A stretch of 64,000 bases of DNA, from positions 1 to 64,000 of the forward strand of contig NZ_JBLWZP010000012.1 in the NCBI RefSeq assembly GCF_048266365.1, given 5' to 3'. A program made the position numbers and the translations under genes. The notes beneath the pieces were generated by a model that made no database searches, was not told where the DNA came from, and worked only from the letters and a program-made list of their open reading frames with translations. This document shows positions 40,643-49,759 of the stretch, one piece after another. Within the stretch, counting starts at the first letter, position 1, and each line of letters opens with the position of its first letter. Source of the DNA: Galbibacter sp048266365 (GTDB lineage: Bacteria > Bacteroidota > Bacteroidia > Flavobacteriales > Flavobacteriaceae).

Positions 40643-42382
40643 ATGTCTTTTCAAATTAAAGAAGCAGCCAAAGTGTACGATGTCCTTATCGTAGGTTCAG
40701 GTGCCGGAGGTGGGATGGCGACTAAGGTGCTTTCCGAAGCGGGTTTTAAGATTGCCCTATTAGAAGCTGGACCTAATTTTGATCCTGCTAATTCAGATCA
40801 ACAAACCCAGTTTAAATGGCCCTATGAATCTCCTCGTAGAGGTGCAGGGACAACGCGACCATTTGGAGATTTTGATATGGCTTACGGAGGTTGGGAAATC
40901 GACGGAGAACCCTACACTCATAAGAACGGTACAAAGTTCGATTGGTTTCGTTCTAGAATGTTAGGAGGAAGAACAAATCACTGGGGCAGAATATCCTTGA
41001 GATTCGGTCCATTGGATTACAAACGTAAAGACTTTGATGGCAAAGGAGATAACTGGCCCATTGGATATAATGATGTGAAGCCTTATTATGATAAGGTGGA
41101 TAAGTTAGTTGGTGTATTCGGAACTAAAGAGAATATCCCAAATGAACCAGATGGATATTTTCTTCCACCGCCAAAACCGCGATTGCACGAATTATTTTTG
41201 CAAAAGGCAGGAAATCAAATGGGGCTGCCCGTGATTCCTTCACGACTGTCCATATTGACCAAAAGAGTAGACAACCGACGTGGTGCATGTTTTTATTGCA
41301 GCCAATGTTCTCGTTCCTGTAGTATATACGGTGATTTCTCTTCTTCATCTGTTTTGGTGAAGCCTGCTCTGGAATATGATAATGTCGATTTATATGTCAA
41401 TGCCATGGTGCGTGAGGTACTTACTGATGATTCGGGTAAGGCAACAGGGGTCTCGTATATCAATAAAGAAGACATGCAGGAATATACCGTAAAAGCCAAA
41501 GTCGTTATTCTAGCGGCTAGTGCTTGTGGTTCTGCACGAATATTGTTAAACTCTAAATCAGATCGTTTTCCCGATGGACTAGCGAATTCTAGTGGAGTGG
41601 TTGGTCGTTACCTTCATGATTCAACAGGGGCTTCTCGTTCTGCGATTATTCCTGAGCTTATGGATCGTAAACGCTATAATGAAGATGGTGTTGGCGGAAT
41701 GCATATGTATGTCCCATGGTGGCTTAATGATAAGAAGAATCTTGGGTTTTCAAGAGGATACCACATCGAATTTTGGGGAGGTATGGGTATGCCTGCTTAT
41801 GGTGCCGGTATGGGTATACAACACCTTAATGGTCGTTTCCAAGGTAAAGGAGAAAATAAAAAGGCAGGAGGATACGGTGTTGGTCTCAAGGAAGATGTTT
41901 ATAAATATTACGGAGCCATGGTCGGTATGGCGGGCCGTGGTGAAAGTATTCCGCAATATGATAACTACTGTGAGATTGACAGTAATGTTGTTGATAAATA
42001 CGGTATTCCAGTACTGCGATTTAATTACAATTGGACGGATGATGAGGTTAAACAAGCCGGACATATGCAGGATACCTTCGAAGAGCTATTCCACAATATG
42101 GGAGCTGTCGCTTTAGGTGATAAACCTGGTGCTGAAAGTGATTATGGTTTGGAGGCTCCCGGAAGAATTATACATGAGGTAGGAACGACTCGAATGGGTA
42201 GTGATCCTAAAACTTCAGTGCTCAATCAGTATAATCAAGCTCATGATGTTCCTAACTTATTTGTGATGGACGGCGGTGCTTTTGTGTCTCAAGCAGATAA
42301 AAACCCAACGTGGACTATTTTGGCCCTAGCTTGGAGAGCGTCAGAGTATTTGACTCAAGAAATGAAAAAAATGAATATCTAA
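40643..42382 (+). CDS. GMC flavoprotein oxidoreductase, large subunit with Fe-S cysteine motif
   Basis: A 579-residue FAD-dependent GMC-family dehydrogenase. FAD loop: VLIVGSGAGGGMATKVL (residues 14-30). GMC block: GGRTNHWGR (about 108-116). The C-terminal catalytic region has the His in IIHEVGTTRMG and the Asn in KNPTWTILALAWR. Cys216, Cys219, Cys222 and Cys226 (CFYCSQCSRSC) form a ferredoxin-like C-x2-C-x2-C-x3-C motif, as in FAD-glucose/gluconate dehydrogenases with an Fe-S cluster. It has no signal peptide; export probably occurs by Tat together with the small subunit encoded 11 bases downstream. Possible substrates are released mannose, mannosides or aldonates (inference); the pair resembles glucoside 3-dehydrogenase. 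Confidence 0.9.
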   Translation: MSFQIKEAAKVYDVLIVGSGAGGGMATKVLSEAGFKIALLEAGPNFDPANSDQQTQFKWPYESPRRGAGTTRPFGDFDMAYGGWEIDGEPYTHKNGTKFDWFRSRMLGGRTNHWGRISLRFGPLDYKRKDFDGKGDNWPIGYNDVKPYYDKVDKLVGVFGTKENIPNEPDGYFLPPPKPRLHELFLQKAGNQMGLPVIPSRLSILTKRVDNRRGACFYCSQCSRSCSIYGDFSSSSVLVKPALEYDNVDLYVNAMVREVLTDDSGKATGVSYINKEDMQEYTVKAKVVILAASACGSARILLNSKSDRFPDGLANSSGVVGRYLHDSTGASRSAIIPELMDRKRYNEDGVGGMHMYVPWWLNDKKNLGFSRGYHIEFWGGMGMPAYGAGMGIQHLNGRFQGKGENKKAGGYGVGLKEDVYKYYGAMVGMAGRGESIPQYDNYCEIDSNVVDKYGIPVLRFNYNWTDDEVKQAGHMQDTFEELFHNMGAVALGDKPGAESDYGLEAPGRIIHEVGTTRMGSDPKTSVLNQYNQAHDVPNLFVMDGGAFVSQADKNPTWTILALAWRASEYLTQEMKKMNI

Positions 42383-42393
42383 ATCAATCAGTC

Positions 42394-43107
42394 ATGGATA
42401 GAAGAAAAAGTTTAAAAGCCATGTTCGCAGGAACAGTGACCTCAGGTTTTATGTTTTCTGCCTGTCTTACAGATACGGAAGAGAAAACACCTGAGAGCTT
42501 ACCGGCGGCCCCCAAAGTAGATGATAATTACGACACTACCCGAACCGTAGGAGAGTTAAAAAGGGAAGAAGAACTACGGTCAAAGGAGTACTTTAACCAA
42601 CACGAGTTAGATACTCTCACGGTGCTTGCGGATATCATTATTCCCGCAGAAGGAGAATACCATGCGGCAAGTGAGGTTGGTGTGATTGATTTTATCGCCT
42701 ATATCGTTCTGGATATGCCACATCATCAGCTGCCGCTTCGCGGGGGGATTATGTGGATTGACCATCAAAGTAATAAACGGTTTAACAAGTTGTTCAAGAA
42801 CGCTACTGCTGAAGAACAAATCCAAATTGTAGATGATATCGCCTATCCGGAGGAGGTAAAACCGGCGCATATTCAAGGAGAACGCTTCTTCTCACGTTTA
42901 CGTGATTTAGTTTCAACGGGCTATTTTACCAGTAAAGAAGGGATTGCATATTTAGGATATGTTGGAAATCAACCAAATGTTTGGGATGGTGTACCTGATG
43001 AGGTTCTGGCCCAATACAATTTGAAATACGACCAACGCACCTTAGAGGTGAGTATTAAACCGGAAGAACGTAACGAAATCGCAAATTGGGATAATTATAA
43101 GGTCTAA
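42394..43107 (+). CDS. Gluconate 2-dehydrogenase subunit 3 family protein (small subunit)
   Basis: A 237-residue partner of the GMC flavoprotein. The ATG at 42394 gives an N-terminus MDRRKSLKAMFAG with a twin-Arg motif followed by a hydrophobic stretch and a Cys (FMFSAC, Cys23), a Tat-like lipoprotein signal. The body has the family blocks FNQHELDTLTVLADIIIPA and FIAYIVLDMP, then RFFSRLRDLVSTGYFTSKEGIAYLGY in broken pieces along residues 165-190. Family small subunits carry the export signal for the flavoprotein and help stability; electrons then pass to a cytochrome or quinone (not seen here). An upstream in-frame start at 42310 lies inside the GMC gene and is rejected. Confidence 0.88.
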   Translation: MDRRKSLKAMFAGTVTSGFMFSACLTDTEEKTPESLPAAPKVDDNYDTTRTVGELKREEELRSKEYFNQHELDTLTVLADIIIPAEGEYHAASEVGVIDFIAYIVLDMPHHQLPLRGGIMWIDHQSNKRFNKLFKNATAEEQIQIVDDIAYPEEVKPAHIQGERFFSRLRDLVSTGYFTSKEGIAYLGYVGNQPNVWDGVPDEVLAQYNLKYDQRTLEVSIKPEERNEIANWDNYKV

Positions 43108-43134
43108 AGATTTTGGTTTTTATTGATTTATCGG

Positions 43135-43184
43135 GCTGCCTCCTTTTTTTGTAGACATGAAAATAGGGGGTGGCTTTTTTTTTA
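43135..43184 (+). terminator. Terminator at the end of the PUL
   Basis: GCTGCCTCC (43135-43143) pairs with GGGGGTGGC (43166-43174) with wobbles, followed by a long T-run. It closes the mannoside operon. Confidence 0.6.
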
Positions 43185-43211
43185 ATCAATTTAATATAAA
43201 GGCAGTAAGTT

Positions 43212-43670
43212 CTATATTTTTAAAAAGACACGTTTGCTTACATGGCGAAATACATCATCAAGGTCTTTCTGTGAGAAATCATTGACCGTAATGAGTTCGT
43301 TTTTGGAAATAGAATAGTTTAGAGTAACCGTATTGCTTCCATCAGAAAAGGATCCGTAAACAAGTATAATCTGGTCCTCTTTTAAGGTATAGGTGCCTGT
43401 TTTTGATGACTTTTCAATTGTATTTTGACCGATATTTTTATATTTCTCGACTTGAATAAATCGATTATTCTTCTTGAATATCATTTCAAAATAGGAATCG
43501 CGACCGTACATGAGAATATCTTCATTACTCAATTTGCCATTCTCGTACAGTTTTTCCTCATATGAGATAGCTTCCCAGCTTCCTATGACTTGACTAACAT
43601 CATCATAGTTTCCTATTTCGATATTTAATGACGATGCGATCTTTGTTAAGAAGGCGGTGAATTTACTCAT
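43212..43670 (-). CDS. Hypothetical lipocalin-like protein
   Basis: A 152-residue cytosolic protein with no signal peptide. The strand pattern beginning VIGSWEAISYEEKLY, then FKKNNRFIQVEKYKN, GTYTLKEDQIILVYG and VTLNYSISKNELIT resembles the GxW...-start small beta-barrel (lipocalin-like) domains common in Flavobacteriaceae, with an N-terminal helix of about 30 residues. Function unknown. It is divergent from the acyl-CoA dehydrogenase gene and convergent with the PUL. Confidence 0.65.
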   Translation of the reverse strand: MSKFTAFLTKIASSLNIEIGNYDDVSQVIGSWEAISYEEKLYENGKLSNEDILMYGRDSYFEMIFKKNNRFIQVEKYKNIGQNTIEKSSKTGTYTLKEDQIILVYGSFSDGSNTVTLNYSISKNELITVNDFSQKDLDDVFRHVSKRVFLKI

Positions 43671-43874
43671 TGCTTTTTGATGTCTATATGGGATAAGTGC
43701 AATCTTACTAAAAATAAATAGACTAAAAAATTAAAATTTAATCCAATTTAAAATTAAGTGTTAAATTTAATATTCGTTCTGATAATTTTAATATATATAA
43801 AATATAACATTTTGTTTTTGAAATGTTATATTTTTATATTTACCATCAATAGTAAGCAAATCAAATTTATCGCC

Positions 43875-45053
43875 ATGAGACCAGACCTTTTTGAAGCCCC
43901 AGATTATTATAATATGGATGATCTTTTATCCGAAGATCATAAATTAATACGCCAGGCAACACGCGCTTGGGTGAAAAAAGAGGTTTCGCCTATTATAGAG
44001 GAGTATGCGCAAAAGGCGGAGTTCCCAAAACCACTACTCCAAGGATTAGCTGAATTAGGAGCCTTTGGCCCATACATTCCATTAGAATACGGTGGAGCTG
44101 GATTGGATCAAATTAGTTATGGCTTAATTATGCAAGAAATTGAACGCGGTGATAGTGGAATTCGGTCCACCGCCTCTGTTCAATCTTCCCTTGTAATGTA
44201 TCCCATCTGGAAATATGGATCCGAGGATCAGCGTAAAAAATATTTACCTAAACTAGCCAGTGGAGAACTCATCGGCTGTTTTGGTCTCACCGAGCCTAAC
44301 CACGGTTCGAACCCTGGCGGCATGGAAACTAAGTTTATTGATGCTGGGGATCATTATGTGCTCAAGGGTGCAAAATTATGGATTTCTAATGCTCCTTTTG
44401 CGGACCTAGCCGTAGTGTGGGCAAAGGACGAAAATGGAAGAATTCACGGTTTACTTGTAGAGCGGTCAATGAAAGGATTCTCTACTCCTGAGACTCATAA
44501 TAAATGGTCCTTAAGAGCTTCAGCAACTGGTGAGTTGATTTTTGACAACGTGAAAGTGCCTAAGGAGAACATACTTCCAGGGAAGAGCGGGTTGGGCGCA
44601 CCATTGGGGTGTTTGGATTCAGCACGCTATGGTATTGCCTGGGGCGCTATTGGAGCAGCAATGGATTGTTACGATACTGCACTCAGGTATGCCAAGGAAC
44701 GTATTCAATTTGGAAAGCCCATTGCAGCAACCCAACTTCAACAAAAGAAATTAGCAGAGATGATAACCGAAATAACTAAGGCGCAGCTTTTGACTCTTCG
44801 CCTAGGACAATTGAAAAATGAAGAACGTGCAAGTTCCGCTCAGATCTCAATGGCAAAACGGAATAATGTAAATATGGCGCTGGAAATTGCTCGGCAAGCG
44901 AGACAAATTCTTGGTGCTATGGGGATTACTGGCGATTATAGTATAATGCGTCATATGATGAATTTGGAAAGTGTCATCACTTATGAGGGCACACACGATA
45001 TTCATTTATTGATCACTGGTGCTGATATAACTGGAGAGCAAGCTTTTAAATAA
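43875..45053 (+). CDS. gcdH: Glutaryl-CoA dehydrogenase-like acyl-CoA dehydrogenase
   Basis: A 392-residue FAD-dependent enzyme that would oxidise and decarboxylate glutaryl-CoA to crotonyl-CoA (lysine/tryptophan breakdown). FAD and substrate blocks: IERGDSGIRSTASVQSSLVM (Arg of the IRS stretch corresponds to the carboxylate-binding Arg of GCDH), FGLTEPNHGSNPGGM and LWISNAPFADLAVVWAK. The catalytic Glu is in ITYEGTHDIHLLI near the C-terminus, the GCDH signature. The ATG at 43875 (MRPDLFEAPDYYN) is chosen; an in-frame ATG at 43758 would add a 39-residue hydrophobic stretch that looks untranslated. Other acyl-CoA dehydrogenases are possible but the motif set favours GCDH. Confidence 0.9.
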   Translation: MRPDLFEAPDYYNMDDLLSEDHKLIRQATRAWVKKEVSPIIEEYAQKAEFPKPLLQGLAELGAFGPYIPLEYGGAGLDQISYGLIMQEIERGDSGIRSTASVQSSLVMYPIWKYGSEDQRKKYLPKLASGELIGCFGLTEPNHGSNPGGMETKFIDAGDHYVLKGAKLWISNAPFADLAVVWAKDENGRIHGLLVERSMKGFSTPETHNKWSLRASATGELIFDNVKVPKENILPGKSGLGAPLGCLDSARYGIAWGAIGAAMDCYDTALRYAKERIQFGKPIAATQLQQKKLAEMITEITKAQLLTLRLGQLKNEERASSAQISMAKRNNVNMALEIARQARQILGAMGITGDYSIMRHMMNLESVITYEGTHDIHLLITGADITGEQAFK

Positions 45054-45177
45054 CCTATTGCATTAACAATTTTAACAATTTGAGCACGATTTAAACTCGA
45101 GATGTTAAATAAATTAACCCTTTCTAAATTTTACATATAATTCTATCGATTCCGTTCACCTAGTTTTGTAAATATTG

Positions 45178-45185
45178 TACTTTTG
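45178..45185 (+). promoter_or_regulatory. -7 promoter box of sucA
   Basis: TACTTTTG fits TANNTTTG; the sucA ATG is 38 bases downstream of it. Confidence 0.45.
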
Positions 45186-45222
45186 TATAAATATTGTCTA
45201 AAAAAGACATTGAACAAATATC

Positions 45223-48036
45223 ATGGATAAGTATTCCTTTTTAAATGCGGCAAATACCGCTTTTTTTGCGGATTTGTATGATCAATATTTAATCAACCCA
45301 GATAGTGTAGAGCCCAGTTGGAGGGCTTTTTTTCAAGGATTTGATTTTGGAATGGAAAGTGTAGATTCAGAAGAATTTGAATCCATAAATAGAAGTGAAT
45401 TAATCACCGTCGGTATTCCCGGCTCTGATAAGAAGGTTGAGGTTCCACAAGATGTATACAAGGAATTCCAAGTCGTTCGACTCATTGACGGTTACAGAAG
45501 CAGAGGGCATTTGTTTACCGAAACGAATCCTGTTAGAGATCGTCGAAAATACTTCCCAACCCTAGCTTTAGAAACCTTTGGTCTGGACAAATCAGACCTA
45601 GATGTGGTCTTCAACGCTGGAGAGATTCTTGGAATAGGCCCCTCGAGCCTTAAAAAAATAATAGAACATTTAGAAGCCATTTACTGTGATGCCATCGGCA
45701 TTGAGTATATGTATATTCGTAATCCGGAGCGAGTGCAATGGATACAGCAATGGTTAAATGTCAATGATAATCACCCTGCTTACAATACTGACGAAAAGAA
45801 AAACATACTTCGAAAGTTAAACGAAGCTGTTTCTTTTGAGACTTTTCTTCACACAAAATACGTGGGTCAGAAACGATTCTCCTTGGAAGGGAATGAATCG
45901 CTGATTCCCGCTTTAGACAAATTGGTAGAAAAAGCCTCAGATATGGGCGTTGAACAATTTGTTATGGGTATGGCACACCGTGGGAGGTTAAATGTGTTGA
46001 CCAATATCTTCGGTAAGGCAGCTAAGGACATCTTTAGCGAATTCGAGGGTAAAGATTACGAACAACAAGTTTTTGACGGAGACGTGAAATATCACTTGGG
46101 TTGGACTAGTGATCGAAAAACAGATAACGGCAAGAAAATAAATATGAATATTGCACCAAACCCTTCACACTTGGAGACTGTAGGTGCAGTGGTAGAAGGT
46201 ATAACCCGAGCGAAACAGGACAGACACTTTAGAGATGATTACTCTAAGGTCTTGCCAATTATCGTTCACGGTGATGCTGCGATTGCCGGTCAGGGAATCT
46301 CCTATGAGGTTGTGCAAATGGCACAGCTTGACGGTTATAAAACCGGAGGTACCATCCATATCGTCGTCAACAACCAAATTGGTTTTACAACCAACTATTT
46401 GGATGGTCGTTCCTCGACCTATTGTACAGATGTTGCAAAGGTGACACTCTCACCAGTACTTCATGTTAATGCAGATGATGCCGAAGCTGTAGTGCATGCG
46501 GCTACGTTTGCATTGGATTATCGCATGCGATTTCAAAGGGATGTCTTTATCGATTTATTGGGCTATAGAAAGTATGGGCACAATGAAGGTGATGAGCCTA
46601 GATTTACCCAACCTAAATTGTATAAGGCTATTTCTAAGCACAAAAACCCAAGAGAGATCTATGCACAAAAATTGATCGAACAAGGAGTTATTGATCCGGA
46701 ATTTGTCAAAAAAATAGAGGCTGACTACAAGAAGGTATTAGAAGAAGAGCTCGAAGATTCTAGAAAGGAACAAACTACTGTAATTACACCCTTTATGAGG
46801 GACGAATGGAAAGGGTTTGTGCCTGCTCAAGAAGATAAAATGTTGTCTCAAATAGACACCACATATTCAAAAGAAAAACTTCAAAAATTAGCAGAGAAGA
46901 TTACAACCCTACCAGAGGATAAAAAATTCTTGCGTAAAATTGAAAGACTGATTGGGGAGCGTAACAAAATGTTCTTTGAGAATGATAAGTTGGACTGGGC
47001 AATGGGTGAGCTATTAGCCTATGCTTCGCTATTGGAAGAAGGTTTTGCAGTTCGATTCTCAGGGCAGGATGTAGAAAGAGGAACCTTTTCTCATCGACAT
47101 GCTGTGATCAAGGTCGAAGACTCAGAGGAAGAAATTGTGCTTTTAAATGAATTAAAAGATCAACAGAACGCCCATTTTGATATCTATAATTCCTTGCTAT
47201 CAGAATACGGAGTTGTTGGTTTTGATTACGGTTACGCTATGGCATCGCCCAATACCTTGACGATTTGGGAAGCACAGTTCGGAGATTTCAGTAATGGCGC
47301 ACAAATCATGATTGATCAGTATATATCGTCAGCTGAAGATAAATGGAAATTACAAAACGGATTGGTGATGCTCTTACCACATGGTTATGAAGGACAGGGA
47401 GCGGAACACTCCTCTGCGCGTATGGAGCGGTACCTGCAATTATGTGCTAAGGACAATATGTTTGTCGCAGATTGTACAACACCTGCAAACCTATTCCATT
47501 TATTGCGTAGACAAATGAAAGTTGATTATAGAAAACCACTAATCGTATTTACCCCTAAAAGTTTGTTGAGGCATCCAAAAGCAGTTTCTTCAGTAGATGA
47601 ATTTGTAAATGGAAGTTTTCAAACGGTAATTGATGATGTTGACGCTCAAGCTAAGAAAATCAAATCTGTAGTACTGTGTACCGGGAAGTTCTATTACGAT
47701 CTTTTAGAGGCTAAGATTGAGCGAAAGCGTTCAGATGTGGCTTTGGTTAGGTTGGAACAACTATTCCCGCTACCGGTGGAGAAAATAAAAGAGGTCCTTG
47801 CGAAATATACCAACGCTGAAGAAGTAGTATGGGCACAAGAAGAACCTAGAAACATGGGGGCTTGGAGTCACTTGTTGCTACATTTTGAAGAGGCTAGAAA
47901 TTTTAGAGTTGCATCTAGAAGATTTTATGCCGCTCCTGCAGCAGGAAGTACGACAAGATCTAAACGTAGACATGCGCAAGTCATTGATTACGTCTTTGAT
48001 AAAACCTTGGACAATATGGTACGCAAACCAAAATAA
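45223..48036 (+). CDS. sucA: 2-oxoglutarate dehydrogenase E1 component
   Basis: A 937-residue thiamine-diphosphate E1 of the 2-oxoglutarate dehydrogenase complex (TCA cycle). The N-terminal segment is AANTAFFADLYDQYL, then the block QKRFSLEGNESLIPALD and MGMAHRGRLNVL, the ThDP region HGDAAIAGQGISYEVVQM, YRKYGHNEGDEPRFTQP, and the transketolase-like pyrimidine domain (GVVGFDYGYAM, EAQFGDFSNGAQ, PHGYEGQGAEHSSAR). Length is usual. E2 (sucB) follows after 62 bases; E3 is not in the window. Confidence 0.98.
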   Translation: MDKYSFLNAANTAFFADLYDQYLINPDSVEPSWRAFFQGFDFGMESVDSEEFESINRSELITVGIPGSDKKVEVPQDVYKEFQVVRLIDGYRSRGHLFTETNPVRDRRKYFPTLALETFGLDKSDLDVVFNAGEILGIGPSSLKKIIEHLEAIYCDAIGIEYMYIRNPERVQWIQQWLNVNDNHPAYNTDEKKNILRKLNEAVSFETFLHTKYVGQKRFSLEGNESLIPALDKLVEKASDMGVEQFVMGMAHRGRLNVLTNIFGKAAKDIFSEFEGKDYEQQVFDGDVKYHLGWTSDRKTDNGKKINMNIAPNPSHLETVGAVVEGITRAKQDRHFRDDYSKVLPIIVHGDAAIAGQGISYEVVQMAQLDGYKTGGTIHIVVNNQIGFTTNYLDGRSSTYCTDVAKVTLSPVLHVNADDAEAVVHAATFALDYRMRFQRDVFIDLLGYRKYGHNEGDEPRFTQPKLYKAISKHKNPREIYAQKLIEQGVIDPEFVKKIEADYKKVLEEELEDSRKEQTTVITPFMRDEWKGFVPAQEDKMLSQIDTTYSKEKLQKLAEKITTLPEDKKFLRKIERLIGERNKMFFENDKLDWAMGELLAYASLLEEGFAVRFSGQDVERGTFSHRHAVIKVEDSEEEIVLLNELKDQQNAHFDIYNSLLSEYGVVGFDYGYAMASPNTLTIWEAQFGDFSNGAQIMIDQYISSAEDKWKLQNGLVMLLPHGYEGQGAEHSSARMERYLQLCAKDNMFVADCTTPANLFHLLRRQMKVDYRKPLIVFTPKSLLRHPKAVSSVDEFVNGSFQTVIDDVDAQAKKIKSVVLCTGKFYYDLLEAKIERKRSDVALVRLEQLFPLPVEKIKEVLAKYTNAEEVVWAQEEPRNMGAWSHLLLHFEEARNFRVASRRFYAAPAAGSTTRSKRRHAQVIDYVFDKTLDNMVRKPK

Positions 48037-48098
48037 GATTATATTTACATAGTAAAACTGGTATAAAAGACTAAAAAATAAAACTAAAATAAAGAACA

Positions 48099-49340
48099 AT
48101 GGTTTTAGAGATGAAAGTTCCCTCACCAGGGGAGTCCATTACAGAGGTAGAGATTGCAGAATGGTTGGTGCAGGATGGAGATTATGTTGAAAAAGATCAA
48201 GCAATAGCTGAGGTTGACTCAGATAAGGCAACTCTTGAACTCCCTGCGGAAGCAAGTGGAATTATTACATTAAAGGCAGAAGAAGGTGATGCAGTAGCCG
48301 TTGGAGAAGTGGTTTGTCTCATAGATACTTCGGCAGCTAAGCCAGATGGTGCCGCAGCCAAAAAAGAAGATAAAGCAGAGCAAACAGAGACTGAAGCTCC
48401 AAAAGAAGAGGTTAAGGTAACGCGAAAAGAGGTTGAGAAGCCTGCTGCTAAAGCGTCAACTTATGCTACGGGAACGGCTAGTCCTGCAGCTAAAAAAGTA
48501 CTTAGTGAAAAAGGAATAGAGCCTAAAGATGTTCAAGGAACTGGAAAAGATGGACGAATCACCAAAGGGGATGCCATTAACGCAGTGCCATCTATGGGGA
48601 CACCTGGATCTGCTAGCAGAACATCACAGCGCTCAAAACTTTCTATGTTGCGTAGAAAAGTAGCAGAACGTCTTGTTTCTGTAAAGAACGAGACTGCTAT
48701 GCTGACTACGTTTAACGAAGTGGACATGAGTCCAATATTTAAATTAAGAGATCAATATAAGGAAGAGTTTAAAGCCAAACATAACGTAGGCTTAGGCTTT
48801 ATGAGTTTCTTTACTAAAGCAGTGGTAAGAGCACTTGAGCAATTCCCGGCGGTGAACTCTATGATCGATGGTAAAGAAATGATCAGCTATGATTTCTGTG
48901 ATATCAGTATTGCAGTTTCTGGTCCTAAAGGTCTTATGGTTCCTGTGGTAAGAAACGCTGAGAATTTAAGCTTTAGAGGAATTGAATCTGAAATAAAACG
49001 ATTGGCATTACGCGTAAGGGATGGTGAGATCACTGTAGATGAGATGACTGGAGGAACCTTCACCATTACAAATGGTGGTGTGTTTGGTTCTATGTTATCC
49101 ACTCCTATTATTAACCCACCACAGAGTGCCATTCTTGGAATGCACAATATTGTTGAGCGTCCAATAGTAAGAGATGGAGGTATAGCTATAGCACCTATTA
49201 TGTATGTAGCATTATCTTATGATCATAGAATTATTGATGGTAAAGAATCTGTAGGGTTCTTAGTAGCTGTAAAAGAAGCTCTAGAGAATCCAGAGGAACT
49301 ACTTATGGATGGCAATGTTAAAAGAGCATTGGAGTTATAA
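48099..49340 (+). CDS. sucB: 2-oxoglutarate dehydrogenase E2 (dihydrolipoyl succinyltransferase)
   Basis: A 413-residue E2 core of the 2-oxoglutarate dehydrogenase complex. The lipoyl domain covers residues 1-78 with lipoylated Lys43 in EVDSDKATLEL. An Ala/Glu/Lys-rich linker follows (about 80-122), then the E3-binding domain (SPAAKKVLSEKGIEPKDVQG, about 128-147) and the acyltransferase domain (about 180-413) with catalytic His376 and Asp380 in SYDHRIIDGKES. It forms a two-gene operon with sucA and is closed by the strong terminator at 49382-49423. Confidence 0.97.
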   Translation: MVLEMKVPSPGESITEVEIAEWLVQDGDYVEKDQAIAEVDSDKATLELPAEASGIITLKAEEGDAVAVGEVVCLIDTSAAKPDGAAAKKEDKAEQTETEAPKEEVKVTRKEVEKPAAKASTYATGTASPAAKKVLSEKGIEPKDVQGTGKDGRITKGDAINAVPSMGTPGSASRTSQRSKLSMLRRKVAERLVSVKNETAMLTTFNEVDMSPIFKLRDQYKEEFKAKHNVGLGFMSFFTKAVVRALEQFPAVNSMIDGKEMISYDFCDISIAVSGPKGLMVPVVRNAENLSFRGIESEIKRLALRVRDGEITVDEMTGGTFTITNGGVFGSMLSTPIINPPQSAILGMHNIVERPIVRDGGIAIAPIMYVALSYDHRIIDGKESVGFLVAVKEALENPEELLMDGNVKRALEL

Positions 49341-49381
49341 AATAGTAGCCCATTAATCGTTGTCGGTTAAACACGGTATTA

Positions 49382-49423
49382 AAAACGCCCAGACTACATA
49401 TGTTAAGTAGTACTGGGCGTTTT
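49382..49423. terminator. Strong bidirectional terminator after sucB
   Basis: AAAACGCCCAG (49382-49392) pairs with CTGGGCGTTTT (49413-49423) and an inner ACTAC/GTAGT extends it. The A-run and T-run make it work in both directions, so it serves sucB and the small gene at 49460-49585. Confidence 0.85.
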
Positions 49424-49459
49424 AACGTAGGCCAGTGAATTAATTAACTGTTGTATGTT

Positions 49460-49585
49460 TTACAAGATAAACAGTAGAAGAATATTGATTAGGAATGTGA
49501 TTATGATCAAGCATAGAATACTGCTTGTGAGTATGCGATCTTGATTTCTGATAATGTGAAGGTGGTGGTCGGCTGTGGTTTTCAT
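49460..49585 (-). CDS. Small single-pass membrane protein, 41 residues
   Basis: A short frame from ATG (49583-49585) to TAA: the first 20 residues are hydrophilic and His-rich (MKTTADHHLHIIRNQDRILT), and the remaining 21 form one hydrophobic segment rich in Ile and Leu up to the stop. No family is known to me. A minus-strand terminator (49382-49423) lies 37 bases downstream and no other gene explains it. There is no clear ribosome-binding site, which is common in Bacteroidota. It may be a real small membrane protein or a toxin-like peptide; evidence is only its composition and context. Confidence 0.4.
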   Translation of the reverse strand: MKTTADHHLHIIRNQDRILTSSILCLIIITFLINILLLFIL

Positions 49586-49759
49586 GACTTGTTGTTTAAT
49601 TTGCTGATGTAAAGTTGCAACAAATCGAAGTAGTTGTCAACAGGGAAAATCACCCTATTTTAAGGGGGATATCGAGCTGATCTAAGGGAAATATACAGTT
49701 TCAACCTATATATCATATAGTCCAATAAACACCTTTATAAGATGTTGTATTGCTCTTTT

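Noticed and set aside
41592..42116. 174-codon frame inside the GMC gene
   Set aside because: It is a shifted reading of a well-conserved flavoprotein gene.
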